This document shows positions 33,017-41,318 of a stretch of 64,000 nucleotides of DNA, in pieces; positions within the stretch are counted from its first letter, which is position 1; each line of letters opens with the position of its first letter. Location: positions 21,946 through 85,945 of the forward strand of contig NZ_JALAHB010000219.1 in NCBI RefSeq assembly GCF_022712115.1, in the 5' to 3' direction. The notes beneath the pieces are model-generated. The model ran no database searches. It saw only the letters and a list, made by a program, of their open reading frames with translations, and was not told the origin of the DNA. Position numbers and translations under genes: made by a program. The DNA comes from Brevibacterium sp. (GTDB lineage Bacteria > Actinomycetota > Actinomycetes > Actinomycetales > Brevibacteriaceae).

Positions 33017-33657
33017 CAGAGTGTGACGAGACCCTTGGCTGTGTGGAACGTGACCGACATGAGGCCGGGAGCCCCGTGCGGCGCCGTCCAGTCGATGCTG
33101 ATCTCCGGGATCGGCTTCTTCTCGTCCGTGCCGAGCCAGTCGCGCACGCGGTCGCGGTCGCCTGCGATCGTGATCTCAGCGATGGAGACGTCGTTGTCCG
33201 GTCCCAGCTGGGAGGGGTGCTGGCTGTGCGGGGAGAGCCAGTGGATGAAGTACGGCAGCTGCGGATCCGCGATGAGGCCCTTGACGCCGATCTGCTTCCA
33301 GACGACCTCCTCTTCCCCGGCGGGGGTGCGGTTGCCGTCCACGGCCTTGCGGCCCAGGCGCTCCTCCACGGCGGCGAGGTCGTCCACGCGGATCACCCAG
33401 CCCATCCAACCGCCGCCCAGCTCCGTGCGCGCGCGGACGGCCTGGCCGAAGGGGGTGGACAGCGTGGCGGGATGCTCCAGGGGCTCGACCACCTCGAGGT
33501 AGTGCCCCTGCGCCAGCGGAAAGATCAGGTTGCGGGTGCCGAACCGCGGGTGGACACCACCGTCGTAGGGCTCGATGCCGAGGGCGTCTGCGAGCCTGCC
33601 GGCGGTGGCCGCGAGTCCGTCGGGTTCGCTTGCGAAGGAGACGTGGTCGAGATGCAT
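33016..33657 (-). CDS. VOC family / glyoxalase-like domain protein
   Basis: A 213-residue protein beginning MHLDHVSFASEPDGLAATAG, the typical start of glyoxalase_3-like actinobacterial VOC proteins. ARTELGGGWMGWVIRVDDL and the LPYFIHWLS strand follow. It probably forms a two-module metal-binding fold. Its function is unknown. It leads a two-gene operon with the GH15-like gene. Just upstream on the minus strand there is no Shine-Dalgarno sequence before the ATG. Confidence 0.82.
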   Translation of the reverse strand: MHLDHVSFASEPDGLAATAGRLADALGIEPYDGGVHPRFGTRNLIFPLAQGHYLEVVEPLEHPATLSTPFGQAVRARTELGGGWMGWVIRVDDLAAVEERLGRKAVDGNRTPAGEEEVVWKQIGVKGLIADPQLPYFIHWLSPHSQHPSQLGPDNDVSIAEITIAGDRDRVRDWLGTDEKKPIPEISIDWTAPHGAPGLMSVTFHTAKGLVTL

Positions 33658-33905
33658 ATGTGCAGAGTGTCACATTCGGCGGCGACGGGGCAGTGAGGCG
33701 AGCCTAAGTGTGAAGTGCGGGGGCGTGACGGAGCGGTGCGACGGTCGGCCTCCGGAGCGCGGCACCGCGTGCGCAACCGCGGAATGCGGGGCGCGCTCCG
33801 CAGGGCACCTTGACCTTCGTGTCAATGCACTGCGCCTCCGCTCCACACCGCTGCAGCGGTGCGAAACGGAGGCGCAGTTGTGTCTGCTGCGGAGGTGCCG
33901 CCCGC
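33658..33905. terminator. Intergenic region with complex palindrome downstream of ppa
   Basis: The gap between ppa and the VOC gene carries a nested palindrome. Outer arms ACTGCGCCTCCG (33829-33840) and CGGAGGCGCAGT (33867-33878) enclose a 16-base palindrome CACCGCTGCAGCGGTG (33846-33861). Its place just after the ppa stop suggests termination. Nearer the VOC start, GAGGCGAGCCTAA (about 33693-33705) loosely resembles half of an iron box; this is not claimed as a site. Confidence 0.55.
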
Positions 33906-34394
33906 TCAGTGGCCCTCGGCCTTGAAGCGCTCGATCGACTCCGTGACGATCCGCTCGGCGTCCTCACGGCCGGCCCACTCGGAGCCCTTGACGAACTTGC
34001 CCTTCTCCAGGTCCTTGTAGCGGGTGAAGAAGTGCTCGATGGAGTCGAGCAGGTGCTGCTCCACATCGCTGACGTCCTGGATGTGGTCGAAGCGCGAGTC
34101 GCCGCCCAGCACCGCGAGGATCTTGTCGTCACCGCCGGCCTCGTCCTCCATCTTGAAGACGCCGATGGGGCGGGCGTCCACGAGGCAGCCGGGGAACACG
34201 GACTCGTGGAGGAGCACGAGCACGTCCAGCGGATCGCCGTCCTCGCCCAGGGTGTCCTCGAAGAAGCCGTAGTCCGTGGGGTACTGCATCGAGGTGAAGA
34301 GGTACCGGTCGAGCTTCACGCGGCCGGTCTCGTGGTCGACCTCGTACTTGTTCCGCGAGCCTGCCGGGATCTCGATCGTGGCGAGAAGTTCCAT
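33906..34394 (-). CDS. ppa: Inorganic pyrophosphatase
   Basis: A 162-residue family I pyrophosphatase, which hydrolyses PPi in the cytoplasm and pulls biosynthetic reactions forward. The metal-binding signature is [11 protein letters not shown] (about residues 51-61), with the catalytic [11 protein letters not shown] before it and [11 protein letters not shown] near the end. Length and start (ATG) are typical. It is divergent from the dacB-protease-tilS operon, an arrangement conserved in Micrococcales. Confidence 0.97.
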   Translation of the reverse strand: MELLATIEIPAGSRNKYEVDHETGRVKLDRYLFTSMQYPTDYGFFEDTLGEDGDPLDVLVLLHESVFPGCLVDARPIGVFKMEDEAGGDDKILAVLGGDSRFDHIQDVSDVEQHLLDSIEHFFTRYKDLEKGKFVKGSEWAGREDAERIVTESIERFKAEGH

Positions 34395-34520
34395 GGATTC
34401 TCCTTGGGATGCTGGGTGCGCACGCGCGAGTCGCCGCGCGGGGCATGGTGTTACGAGCCTCCCCTAGCATAATGACGAGAGCAGGGTGGGGACACCGCAG
34501 ACCGTTGTGAGGGAGGCCGA

Positions 34521-37514
34521 GTGTCGGAGGCCACAGGCGAGGATCCGGACAACTCCCCGGAGGAGGAAGTGGCGAGCGGTACGCGGGCGCACGAGGACTC
34601 CTCGGGGGGTGCGGCTGACGCGGGGGAGCGCGCTGAACCCCTGGAGGACGGCGGCCCCGAGGACGCTGCGCAGGATGAGCCGGACGATTCCGGCCTCTCG
34701 GCCCAGAGCATGGCTGTCTCCGAAGGCGAGGAGGCTCCGCAGGTGACGGGGCAGGATCGTCAGGAGGACGAAGGGAATCCCGAGGCGGGCGGCCCGGGGG
34801 AGGACCATGACGAGGTGGGCGACGAGGACGTCCCTGCGAAGGGCCACGAGGACGTTTCCGGGCGGAATCCTGCGAGGGAGGGCGCTTCCGAGGCCGTGGG
34901 AGAGGCCGCCCCCGAGGCCGAGGCGGAGGGCATCCCCGAGGCGGAGGCGGGGGACATCCCCGAGGCGGAGGCGGACCTCGCTGAGCCCGGCTCCCAGGGC
35001 TCTCCCACCGATCCCGAGGAGGTTCCGGAGTCTCCGGAGGGCCGGTCTGAGGCCGTGACCGGCGCCGTGGCAGACCTCGAAGCAGTCGGCACCGACGAGG
35101 CCGCGTCCGATGCGACAGGATCCGAACGGGACGACACGGCCGCGTCCGAGTCGAGCGATGCGACTGCGTCCGAGCCGGACCTCTCGGAAGCCGAGGTGCG
35201 GGCGCATGACGCCGCTGTCCCTGCGCCCGACACGGGGCCGGAGGAGGAATCCGCTCCTGATCCCGCCCCCGATCCGGAGGGCGAACCCGTGGCCGGAACG
35301 CTGTCCGAGCAGGCCGCTGAGACAGAGCCGGATCAGTCACCTGAGCCGGCGGCCGTGCTGGAAGTCGCGTCCGAGCCTGAGCCGCAGGCCGAACGCGAAG
35401 CCGAGCCGGAGCGTGAGCCCGAGACTGAGACAGAGCCCGAGGCTGAGGATGAAGCCGCGTCTGCGGCCGGCAGTGAGACGGACGAGGAGGACACGGCGCT
35501 CCACGAGTCCGATGCGGTGCCCGTGCCCGCCCCTGGCCTTGAGACGAACGAGGAGGCTGCCGCTGAGGGCTCATCCGAGTCCGAGGTCACCCCTGAGGCC
35601 GCCACTGAGACTGCCTCTGAGTCGGAACCTGAGCCTGACCTGGAGCCTGCGCCTGACCCGGAATCTGAGCCTGACCTGGAGCCGGAGTCTGAGCTGGCTT
35701 CCGAGCCCGAGTCAGCACCCGAGTTCGAGCCCGAGCCGGCACCCGAGCCCGAGCCGGCACCCGAGCCCGAGTCCGAGGCCGGCAGGGAACCGGCGGCAGC
35801 GTCATCCTCCGAAGGCTCACCCGCGCCTGAAACAGCGCCTGAGCCCGAGGGTGAGAGTGAGCCCGATAGGGTGGTCGCGGACGCCGACACTGCCAGCGCA
35901 GACGCCGAATCCGCCGGTGCGGACGTCGAACCCGCCGGTGCAGAGGCCGGCGCTGCCGGTGCGGACGCCGAATCCGCTGCCGCGGCGCCCGCTGCCGCCG
36001 CCTCCTCCGATGAGGGAGACCGCGAGGGAGCCCCCGTGCCGACAGCCCCTGCCGGTTCCCGGCGGAAGCGTCTGAGGTGGGGCGCGGCGGTGCTGGCAGC
36101 GGTGCTCGCCGGCTATGCGGCACTGGACGCCTATGACTACGTGCCCGGAGTGCTCACCACGGAACCGCAGATCGAGGTGCAGTCGCTTCCCCACCCGCAG
36201 CCCTCTGCCTCGGAGGTCTCCGTCGCATCACCGCTGGCGGAGTCCGCCCCCATCCCGCAGCGGCTGGACGAACGTCTCGCCGCGGCCTTCGAGGATGCGG
36301 AGATCACCGGACGGTACAGCTATGACGTGCGCGACATGCTCACCGGCGAGGTGCTCGCCGACAGGGACGCCGACACGGCCCACACCCCCGCCTCGGTGAC
36401 GAAGGTGCTGACGGGAGCCGCCGCGCTGGGGTCGATCGGCGCCAACGCGCACTTCACGACCCGCGCGGTCCTCTCGCCCTCCGGCGATGCTGGCAGTGCT
36501 GCGGGCACCGCCGCCGGCGGTGCGGAGGCACCCGTCGGCATCCACCTCGTGGGCGGAGGCGATGTGCTCCTGGGCGCCGGTGAGTCCGACTCGGACGCGG
36601 TCATGGGGCACGCCGGCCTGGCCACGCTGGCACAGGAGACGGCCGCCTCCCTCGCAGAGCGGGGGATCACCGCGGTGACGGTGGCCGCGGACCTGTCCCG
36701 CTACTCGGGCGACGGGTGGCACGACGGCTGGGAGCGCGCTGACGTGGGCAGCGGATTCATCACCCCCATCGCACCGCTCATGCAGGAGTCCGCCTTCGAA
36801 TCCCCGGGCCAGCGCTACTCGCCGCGCCAGGAGGACGCTCCGGCGGTCGCGCTCGCCACCTTCGCGGAGGCGCTCCGAGTGGCCGGCGAGGACGCCGGGC
36901 TCACGGTGGAGACCGCGGAGCCCTCGGCCGCTCCGGACGGTGCGGAGGAGCTGGGCAGCGTCGACTCCGCGCCGGTCTCCGCCGTCGTGGACTTCATGCT
37001 CGGCCACAGCGACAACGTCGTGGCGGAGGTGCTGGGCCGGGAGGTGGCGGTGGCGCTGGGCCGTGAGGCGACCGCGGAGTCCGCGCCGCAGGCCGTCATC
37101 GAGGCGCTCGGCGCGCAGGGCATCCCCACAGGGTCCATCAGCCTCGCGGACACCTCGGGCCTCGACTACGCCAACCGCATCTCCGCGCACGATCTCACCG
37201 CGATCATCGAGGAGGCCGCCACCTCCGACGGCGACCTCTCCCTCCTGGTGCCGGCCATGCCCGTGGGCGGGTGGTCCGGCACCCTGGCCGAACGCTTCCG
37301 GGACGACTCCTCCCGGGCCGGTGCGGGAGTGGTCGTCGCGAAGACTGGCACGCTCTCCACCGTCTCCTCCCTCGCGGGCACCGTGCTCACGGCCGACGGC
37401 CGGCTCCTCGTCTTCTCGCTCATGGCCGACGAGATGGACCAGGGCACGGCCGGTGCCGCCCGGCAGAGCTTCGACGCGGCGCTGGCGAGCGTCGCCGGGT
37501 GCGGGTGCCCATGA
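34521..37514 (+). CDS. dacB: D-alanyl-D-alanine carboxypeptidase (PBP4/DacB-like) with long acidic N-terminal arm
   Basis: A 997-residue protein, about twice the usual size. Residues 1 to about 512 are low-complexity and very acidic, dominated by Glu, Ala, Pro, Ser and Asp, with EPEPAPEPEPAPEPE-type repeats. A basic RRKRLRW and one membrane helix (about 521-538) follow, so the acidic arm should be cytoplasmic. The outside part is an S13 peptidase: SVTK (625-628, nucleophile Ser), SDN (830-832) and KTG (941-943) form the complete active site. It trims stem peptides of peptidoglycan. The start is GTG with GGGAGG 7 bases upstream. The stop overlaps the next gene (ATGA). Confidence 0.92.
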   Translation: MSEATGEDPDNSPEEEVASGTRAHEDSSGGAADAGERAEPLEDGGPEDAAQDEPDDSGLSAQSMAVSEGEEAPQVTGQDRQEDEGNPEAGGPGEDHDEVGDEDVPAKGHEDVSGRNPAREGASEAVGEAAPEAEAEGIPEAEAGDIPEAEADLAEPGSQGSPTDPEEVPESPEGRSEAVTGAVADLEAVGTDEAASDATGSERDDTAASESSDATASEPDLSEAEVRAHDAAVPAPDTGPEEESAPDPAPDPEGEPVAGTLSEQAAETEPDQSPEPAAVLEVASEPEPQAEREAEPEREPETETEPEAEDEAASAAGSETDEEDTALHESDAVPVPAPGLETNEEAAAEGSSESEVTPEAATETASESEPEPDLEPAPDPESEPDLEPESELASEPESAPEFEPEPAPEPEPAPEPESEAGREPAAASSSEGSPAPETAPEPEGESEPDRVVADADTASADAESAGADVEPAGAEAGAAGADAESAAAAPAAAASSDEGDREGAPVPTAPAGSRRKRLRWGAAVLAAVLAGYAALDAYDYVPGVLTTEPQIEVQSLPHPQPSASEVSVASPLAESAPIPQRLDERLAAAFEDAEITGRYSYDVRDMLTGEVLADRDADTAHTPASVTKVLTGAAALGSIGANAHFTTRAVLSPSGDAGSAAGTAAGGAEAPVGIHLVGGGDVLLGAGESDSDAVMGHAGLATLAQETAASLAERGITAVTVAADLSRYSGDGWHDGWERADVGSGFITPIAPLMQESAFESPGQRYSPRQEDAPAVALATFAEALRVAGEDAGLTVETAEPSAAPDGAEELGSVDSAPVSAVVDFMLGHSDNVVAEVLGREVAVALGREATAESAPQAVIEALGAQGIPTGSISLADTSGLDYANRISAHDLTAIIEEAATSDGDLSLLVPAMPVGGWSGTLAERFRDDSSRAGAGVVVAKTGTLSTVSSLAGTVLTADGRLLVFSLMADEMDQGTAGAARQSFDAALASVAGCGCP

Positions 37515-38608
37515 GCGGCTTCGTGGACATCCGGCTGCTCGCGCGTACGGCGGCGGAGCTGGCCCCGGCCGGTCCGGCGCTGTCGCCGGACGCGATCGCC
37601 GAGGTGGTGGTACAGCTCCGCACCGCCGCCGAGACCTCCGTGGACCTCGTCCTCGACGTCATGCGCCTCGAACAGGGCCGTGCGGACGCCGCGCGTGCCC
37701 GGGCGGCCGCGGACCAGGTGCTCGTGGTGGACCGCTCGACCTGGGCCAAGGCGACGGCGCAGTCGATGGACGCGATGCTGGACCCCGTGGTGAGCCCACG
37801 CGTGCGGGAGGCTCTCGCCGGTGCACGGGTGGCCTCGAGCCTGGAGCTGGGAGGTGTGCTCGCGGTGCTGTCCACGCGGGTGCTGGGGCAGTTCGATCCC
37901 TTCGGGGGAGACGCGGGTGAGCCCGCGCGCGCCTCTGCCGGGGCAGCCGCTGCGCACGGGGGCGGTCCCGAGGCCGGACGCCTGCTTCTCGTCGCGCCCA
38001 CCGTGGCGCAGACGGAGGTCTCGCTCCGCGTGCCTCCGCGCGACTTCCGGCTCTGGGTGGCCCTGCACGAATCGACCCACCGCATGCAGTTCGCGGCGGC
38101 ACCGTGGCTGCGCGGTCATCTGCAGCAGCGGGCCGCGGATCTGCTCGATGCGGAGGCGGCCGAGGCCGGCTCCGGGGGTCTGCTCCCGATCCTCAGGCGC
38201 CTGCCGTCCGTGGTGCGCGGGGAGGCGGAGCTCATGGACCTTCTCACCGGGCCGGCGCAGAGGGCGGCGCTCGACGAGGTGGTCTCGGTGATGAGTCTGC
38301 TCGAGGGCCACGCGGACGTCGTCATGGACGCGGTGGGCACCGCGGTCCTCCCCTCGCTGCCGACGATCCGGCGCCGCTTCGAGGCCCGCCGCGATGCGGG
38401 GATCGGGCTGGCCGGTGTGCTCGGCCGCCTCGTGGGCGCCGACTCGAAGCTGCGGCAGTACCGGGAGGGCGCGACGTTCGTCCGCGGCGTCGTCCGGAGG
38501 GTGGGACATGCCGGGCTCGCCGCTGCCTTCGACTCCCCGCAGAACCTGCCCACGGGCGCGGAGCTCGCATCACCGCGCCTCTGGATCCGGCGGGTGCACG
38601 GGGAATGA
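37511..38608 (+). CDS. Zinc-dependent metalloprotease (DUF2342 family)
   Basis: A 365-residue protein of a family found next to dacB and tilS throughout actinobacteria and often labelled coenzyme F420 biosynthesis-associated or zinc-dependent metalloprotease. The metal site HESTH is near residue 186 and EGHADVVMD lies some 80 residues later, the expected third-ligand region. A role beyond predicted proteolysis is not established. It overlaps dacB and tilS by 4 bases each, so all three are translated together. Confidence 0.92.
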   Translation: MSGFVDIRLLARTAAELAPAGPALSPDAIAEVVVQLRTAAETSVDLVLDVMRLEQGRADAARARAAADQVLVVDRSTWAKATAQSMDAMLDPVVSPRVREALAGARVASSLELGGVLAVLSTRVLGQFDPFGGDAGEPARASAGAAAAHGGGPEAGRLLLVAPTVAQTEVSLRVPPRDFRLWVALHESTHRMQFAAAPWLRGHLQQRAADLLDAEAAEAGSGGLLPILRRLPSVVRGEAELMDLLTGPAQRAALDEVVSVMSLLEGHADVVMDAVGTAVLPSLPTIRRRFEARRDAGIGLAGVLGRLVGADSKLRQYREGATFVRGVVRRVGHAGLAAAFDSPQNLPTGAELASPRLWIRRVHGE

Positions 38609-39972
38609 CGGAGGCACCGGGCGCGGGCGGTGCGGCGGGGATGCACGGGCGGTCCGAGGGCAGCGAGGCCGCCGCGGCCCAGGGGACCGGCCCTCGGCCC
38701 CGGCTGGATGCGGCCTCGGCGGCGATCCGCACCGCCCTGAGAGAAGCGCTGCGCGAGCTGGGACGAGGCCCCGGTCCGCACGGTGGACGGAGTGCCGCGG
38801 AGGAGAGGCGGGGCGCTGTGCGCGCGCGGACTGCCGAGGGGAGTCCGGCCCCCCTGCTGCTCGGGGTCTCCGGCGGGGCCGATTCGCTCGCGCTGGCCTC
38901 GGCGGCGGCCTTCCTCCACCGCAGGGGAGAGGCGGCCTTCCTCGCCTGCACGGTGGACCACGGCCTGCAGGAGGGCTCCGCAGCGGTCGCACGTGCGACG
39001 GTGGGAATCCTCGAGGAGATGGGCCTGCCCGCAGTGAGCGTGCGGATCGACGAGGGTGATGCAGACCGCGGAGCGGCCGCAGACCCCGTGGCGGAAGGAC
39101 CTGCGGTGGGAGGCTCTGCGGCGGGAGGCACCGAGGTGGGCGGCACTGCTGACAGGCGCGGCCCTGGAACAGGAGGCGTCGAAGCGGCAGGCACTGCAGC
39201 CGACGGCGGCGAGCTGCACGGCGGAACCGGGGGTGTCGAAGCACGGGCGCGTCGCGGACGGTACGCGGCGCTCGCCCGCATCGCACGCGCGCACGGCTGC
39301 CTGCGCGCGGACGGCCTTCCGCTCGTCCTCACCGCACACACGGAGGACGACCAGGCGGAGACCGTGCTGTTGGGGCTGATGCGGGGATCGGGACCGCGGT
39401 CGCTGGCGGGGATGGCCGCGGCCGCGGATCTCGCCACCTCAGCCGGTGCGGTGCGGATCCTGCGGCCGCTGCTGGGCATCACCCGTGCACAGACGCGTGC
39501 CAGCTGTGCCGCACAGAGGTTGCCGTTCTGGGACGACCCGATGAACGAGGACCCCGGCTTCGCCCGCGTGCGCGCCCGGCAGCTGCTCCGGAGGTTCGAG
39601 GACGAACTGGGGCAGGGCCTGCGGCCCAACCTCGCGCGCACTGCCCGGCTGCTGCGCGATGACGCCGACTGCCTCGACGCGCAGGCGGCCGAGGCGTACG
39701 AACGGCTCCGGGAACCGGGCGCCCCGGGTCTTCCCGTCCCCGCGCTGGCGGAGCTGCCCGCCGCCGTGCGGAGCCGGGTGCTGCGCCTGTGGCTGCTGGA
39801 CGCGGGGGCGAGCGCGCAGGAGCTCACCGCCGAGCACGTGCGCCGGGTGGACGCGCTCGTGGGGGCCAGCGGCGGGCCTCGGCGAAGGATCTCCGTCCCG
39901 GGTGCGCTCGCGGCGGTGGTGCGTGGCGGGCGGCTTGTCGTGGAGGCCGCAGCGGTTCCGCCCCGTGGATGA
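38605..39972 (+). CDS. tilS: tRNA(Ile)-lysidine synthetase with Gly/Ala-rich insertion
   Basis: A 455-residue enzyme that converts C34 of tRNA-Ile(CAU) to lysidine, allowing AUA reading. The ATP-binding PP-loop SGGADS starts near residue 89, with TVDHGLQEGSAAVA after it and LTAHTEDDQAETVLLGLMRG and RILRPLLGI later. Two additions are unusual: an N-terminal extension of about 75 residues and a low-complexity Gly/Ala/Thr-rich insertion at about residues 152-212, between the PP-loop strand region and the R-GRYAAL helix. Start is ATG at 38605, overlapping the protease stop. hpt, the usual next gene, is displaced by 2.9 kb. Confidence 0.94.
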   Translation: MTEAPGAGGAAGMHGRSEGSEAAAAQGTGPRPRLDAASAAIRTALREALRELGRGPGPHGGRSAAEERRGAVRARTAEGSPAPLLLGVSGGADSLALASAAAFLHRRGEAAFLACTVDHGLQEGSAAVARATVGILEEMGLPAVSVRIDEGDADRGAAADPVAEGPAVGGSAAGGTEVGGTADRRGPGTGGVEAAGTAADGGELHGGTGGVEARARRGRYAALARIARAHGCLRADGLPLVLTAHTEDDQAETVLLGLMRGSGPRSLAGMAAAADLATSAGAVRILRPLLGITRAQTRASCAAQRLPFWDDPMNEDPGFARVRARQLLRRFEDELGQGLRPNLARTARLLRDDADCLDAQAAEAYERLREPGAPGLPVPALAELPAAVRSRVLRLWLLDAGASAQELTAEHVRRVDALVGASGGPRRRISVPGALAAVVRGGRLVVEAAAVPPRG

Positions 39973-40042
39973 CTCCCGCTTCTCCTCCCGGAAGCCCGCA
40001 ACTCACACGAGATTCGCGGGTGTCCAGGCGAGAAGCGGGTGT
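39971..40042. terminator. Long palindrome, family I copy c, at a convergent junction
   Basis: A degenerate copy of the family: left arm about 39971-39988 (CTCCCGCTTCTCCTCC) and right arm 40027-40042 (GGCGAGAAGCGGGTGT), with an inner CCCGC/GCGGG pair. It begins inside the tilS stop codon and separates tilS from the convergent DUF368 gene. Confidence 0.7.
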
Positions 40043-40064
40043 GAACCGAGGAGCCGGCGCGGGC

Positions 40065-41030
40065 TCAGCGGCTCAGCTGCGACGCGCGTGTGATGCGGTG
40101 GGACACGAAGAGGGTGAGGACCACGAAGAGCGCCCCCACCGCCATGAAGATCACGGGCCCGGAGATCTCACCGCCGGTGTACGGCCCGCCGCCCGGTTGC
40201 CACGGCCACAGGGCGCGCAGCGATCCGGCCATGAGTCCGGCCATGACGGCCACCGCGATGTGCGGGGCCTTCTCCAGTGCGGCCATGAGGAGCTGAACCA
40301 CGCTGGCGAGGCCCACCACCGCGCCCAGGCCGAACACGCCGATGTACGCGAGGTCCCTCTCGCTCACCGCCTGCAGGGTGGGAGCGTAGAGGCCCATCGC
40401 CAGGAGCAGGAACGAGCCGGAGACGCCCGGCACCACGAGCGCGCAGATGGCCACGGCGGCGGCGAGGAAGACGACCACGTAGGACGGGTCCTCCTGATCG
40501 CCGTCGGTGGCGAGTCCGGTGAGGAAGAAGGCCGCCGCGGCGCCGGCGAGGAAGAGCACCACGTGGATGGCGCGCAGCCTTCCCTTCCAGCTCACCAGCT
40601 GCAGCGGGGCGCCGATTCCCAGCAGGACGATGCCGAAGAACAGACCCAGTGCGCTGAGCGGATGCGCCTCCACGAGGTCGTGGATGGGACCCGCGAGCAG
40701 CAGCACAGCAGCACCCATGCCCAGGACCAGCGGGATCGCCAGCCGCCAGTCGGCCTTCCCCAGTTCTTCGCGGAACACCCCGCCGCGGCCTCGTGCGAGG
40801 GCCTTCGCCGCACGCACCACATGGTTGGCCGAGGCGATGAGCGGGGTGTAGACGCGCACGATCATGGCGATGGTCGAGCCGGACACCCCGGGCACCAGTT
40901 CGGTGATGCCGATGAGGAAGCCGCGGAGCACGTCCAGGGGGAGCAGCGCCCATCGTCGCGGAGCTACGCGCGGGTGCGGCTCAGCTGCTGGATCAGCCGG
41001 GAGATGTGTGGAGTGCGCGGAGTGGCTCAC
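40065..41030 (-). CDS. DUF368 membrane protein (PopT-type polyprenyl-phosphate flippase candidate)
   Basis: A 321-residue polytopic membrane protein. Two DUF368 signature copies are visible: GFLIGITELVPGVSGSTIAM near the N-terminus and LVVPGVSGSFLLLAMG in the middle, the internal repeat typical of the family. Some DUF368 proteins (PopT) recycle undecaprenyl phosphate across the membrane for wall synthesis; this assignment is by family only. The GTG at 41030 has GAGGAA 6 bases upstream and gives the usual short N-terminus; the frame is open further upstream. It is not part of the conserved tilS-hpt order. Confidence 0.88.
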   Translation of the reverse strand: MSHSAHSTHLPADPAAEPHPRVAPRRWALLPLDVLRGFLIGITELVPGVSGSTIAMIVRVYTPLIASANHVVRAAKALARGRGGVFREELGKADWRLAIPLVLGMGAAVLLLAGPIHDLVEAHPLSALGLFFGIVLLGIGAPLQLVSWKGRLRAIHVVLFLAGAAAAFFLTGLATDGDQEDPSYVVVFLAAAVAICALVVPGVSGSFLLLAMGLYAPTLQAVSERDLAYIGVFGLGAVVGLASVVQLLMAALEKAPHIAVAVMAGLMAGSLRALWPWQPGGGPYTGGEISGPVIFMAVGALFVVLTLFVSHRITRASQLSR

Positions 41031-41318
41031 AGGGTTCCTCGGATGGTATGCGGGGTGGTGGCGATGCAGGAGAACATTATTCCCTCTTCCGGAGGCCTGG
41101 GCATTCGGGGCACACTCACGGTCTCCGAGCCAGCAGCCACGGTCTACGTGTACATTCATCATCGCCTGCTCAGACATGGCACTCGTCATACTCATGGCTC
41201 GTTATACGTAAACTACGGGAACAGGATATGAAGAGTGACGGGCACCCCAGGTGGGAGCAGTGGCGACCTCCACGGGCGGTGGCTGCCCGGTTGCCCCGGA
41301 AAGCAGGAGAGTCGGAGA
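41031..41318. promoter_or_regulatory. AT-rich divergent intergenic region
   Basis: 288 bases between the divergent DUF368 and AtoE-type genes, visibly less GC-rich than the surroundings (for example GAACATTATTCCC and GTTATACGTAAACTACGGG). It must hold the promoters of both genes. TTATACGTAA near 41201-41210 is a plausible -10 area for the plus-strand gene. The AtoE ribosome site AGGAGA is at 41305-41310. No RNA motif or small gene was recognised. Confidence 0.4.

Noticed and set aside
33690-33706. Iron-box-like GAGGCGAGCCTAAG upstream of the VOC gene
   Set aside because: Only one half resembles the consensus and the gene has no link to iron.
34129-35574. Arg/Pro-rich frame of 481 codons opposite the acidic arm of dacB
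   Set aside because: It mirrors the Glu/Pro repeat on the other strand and also runs into ppa. No ribosome site or protein-like pattern is present.
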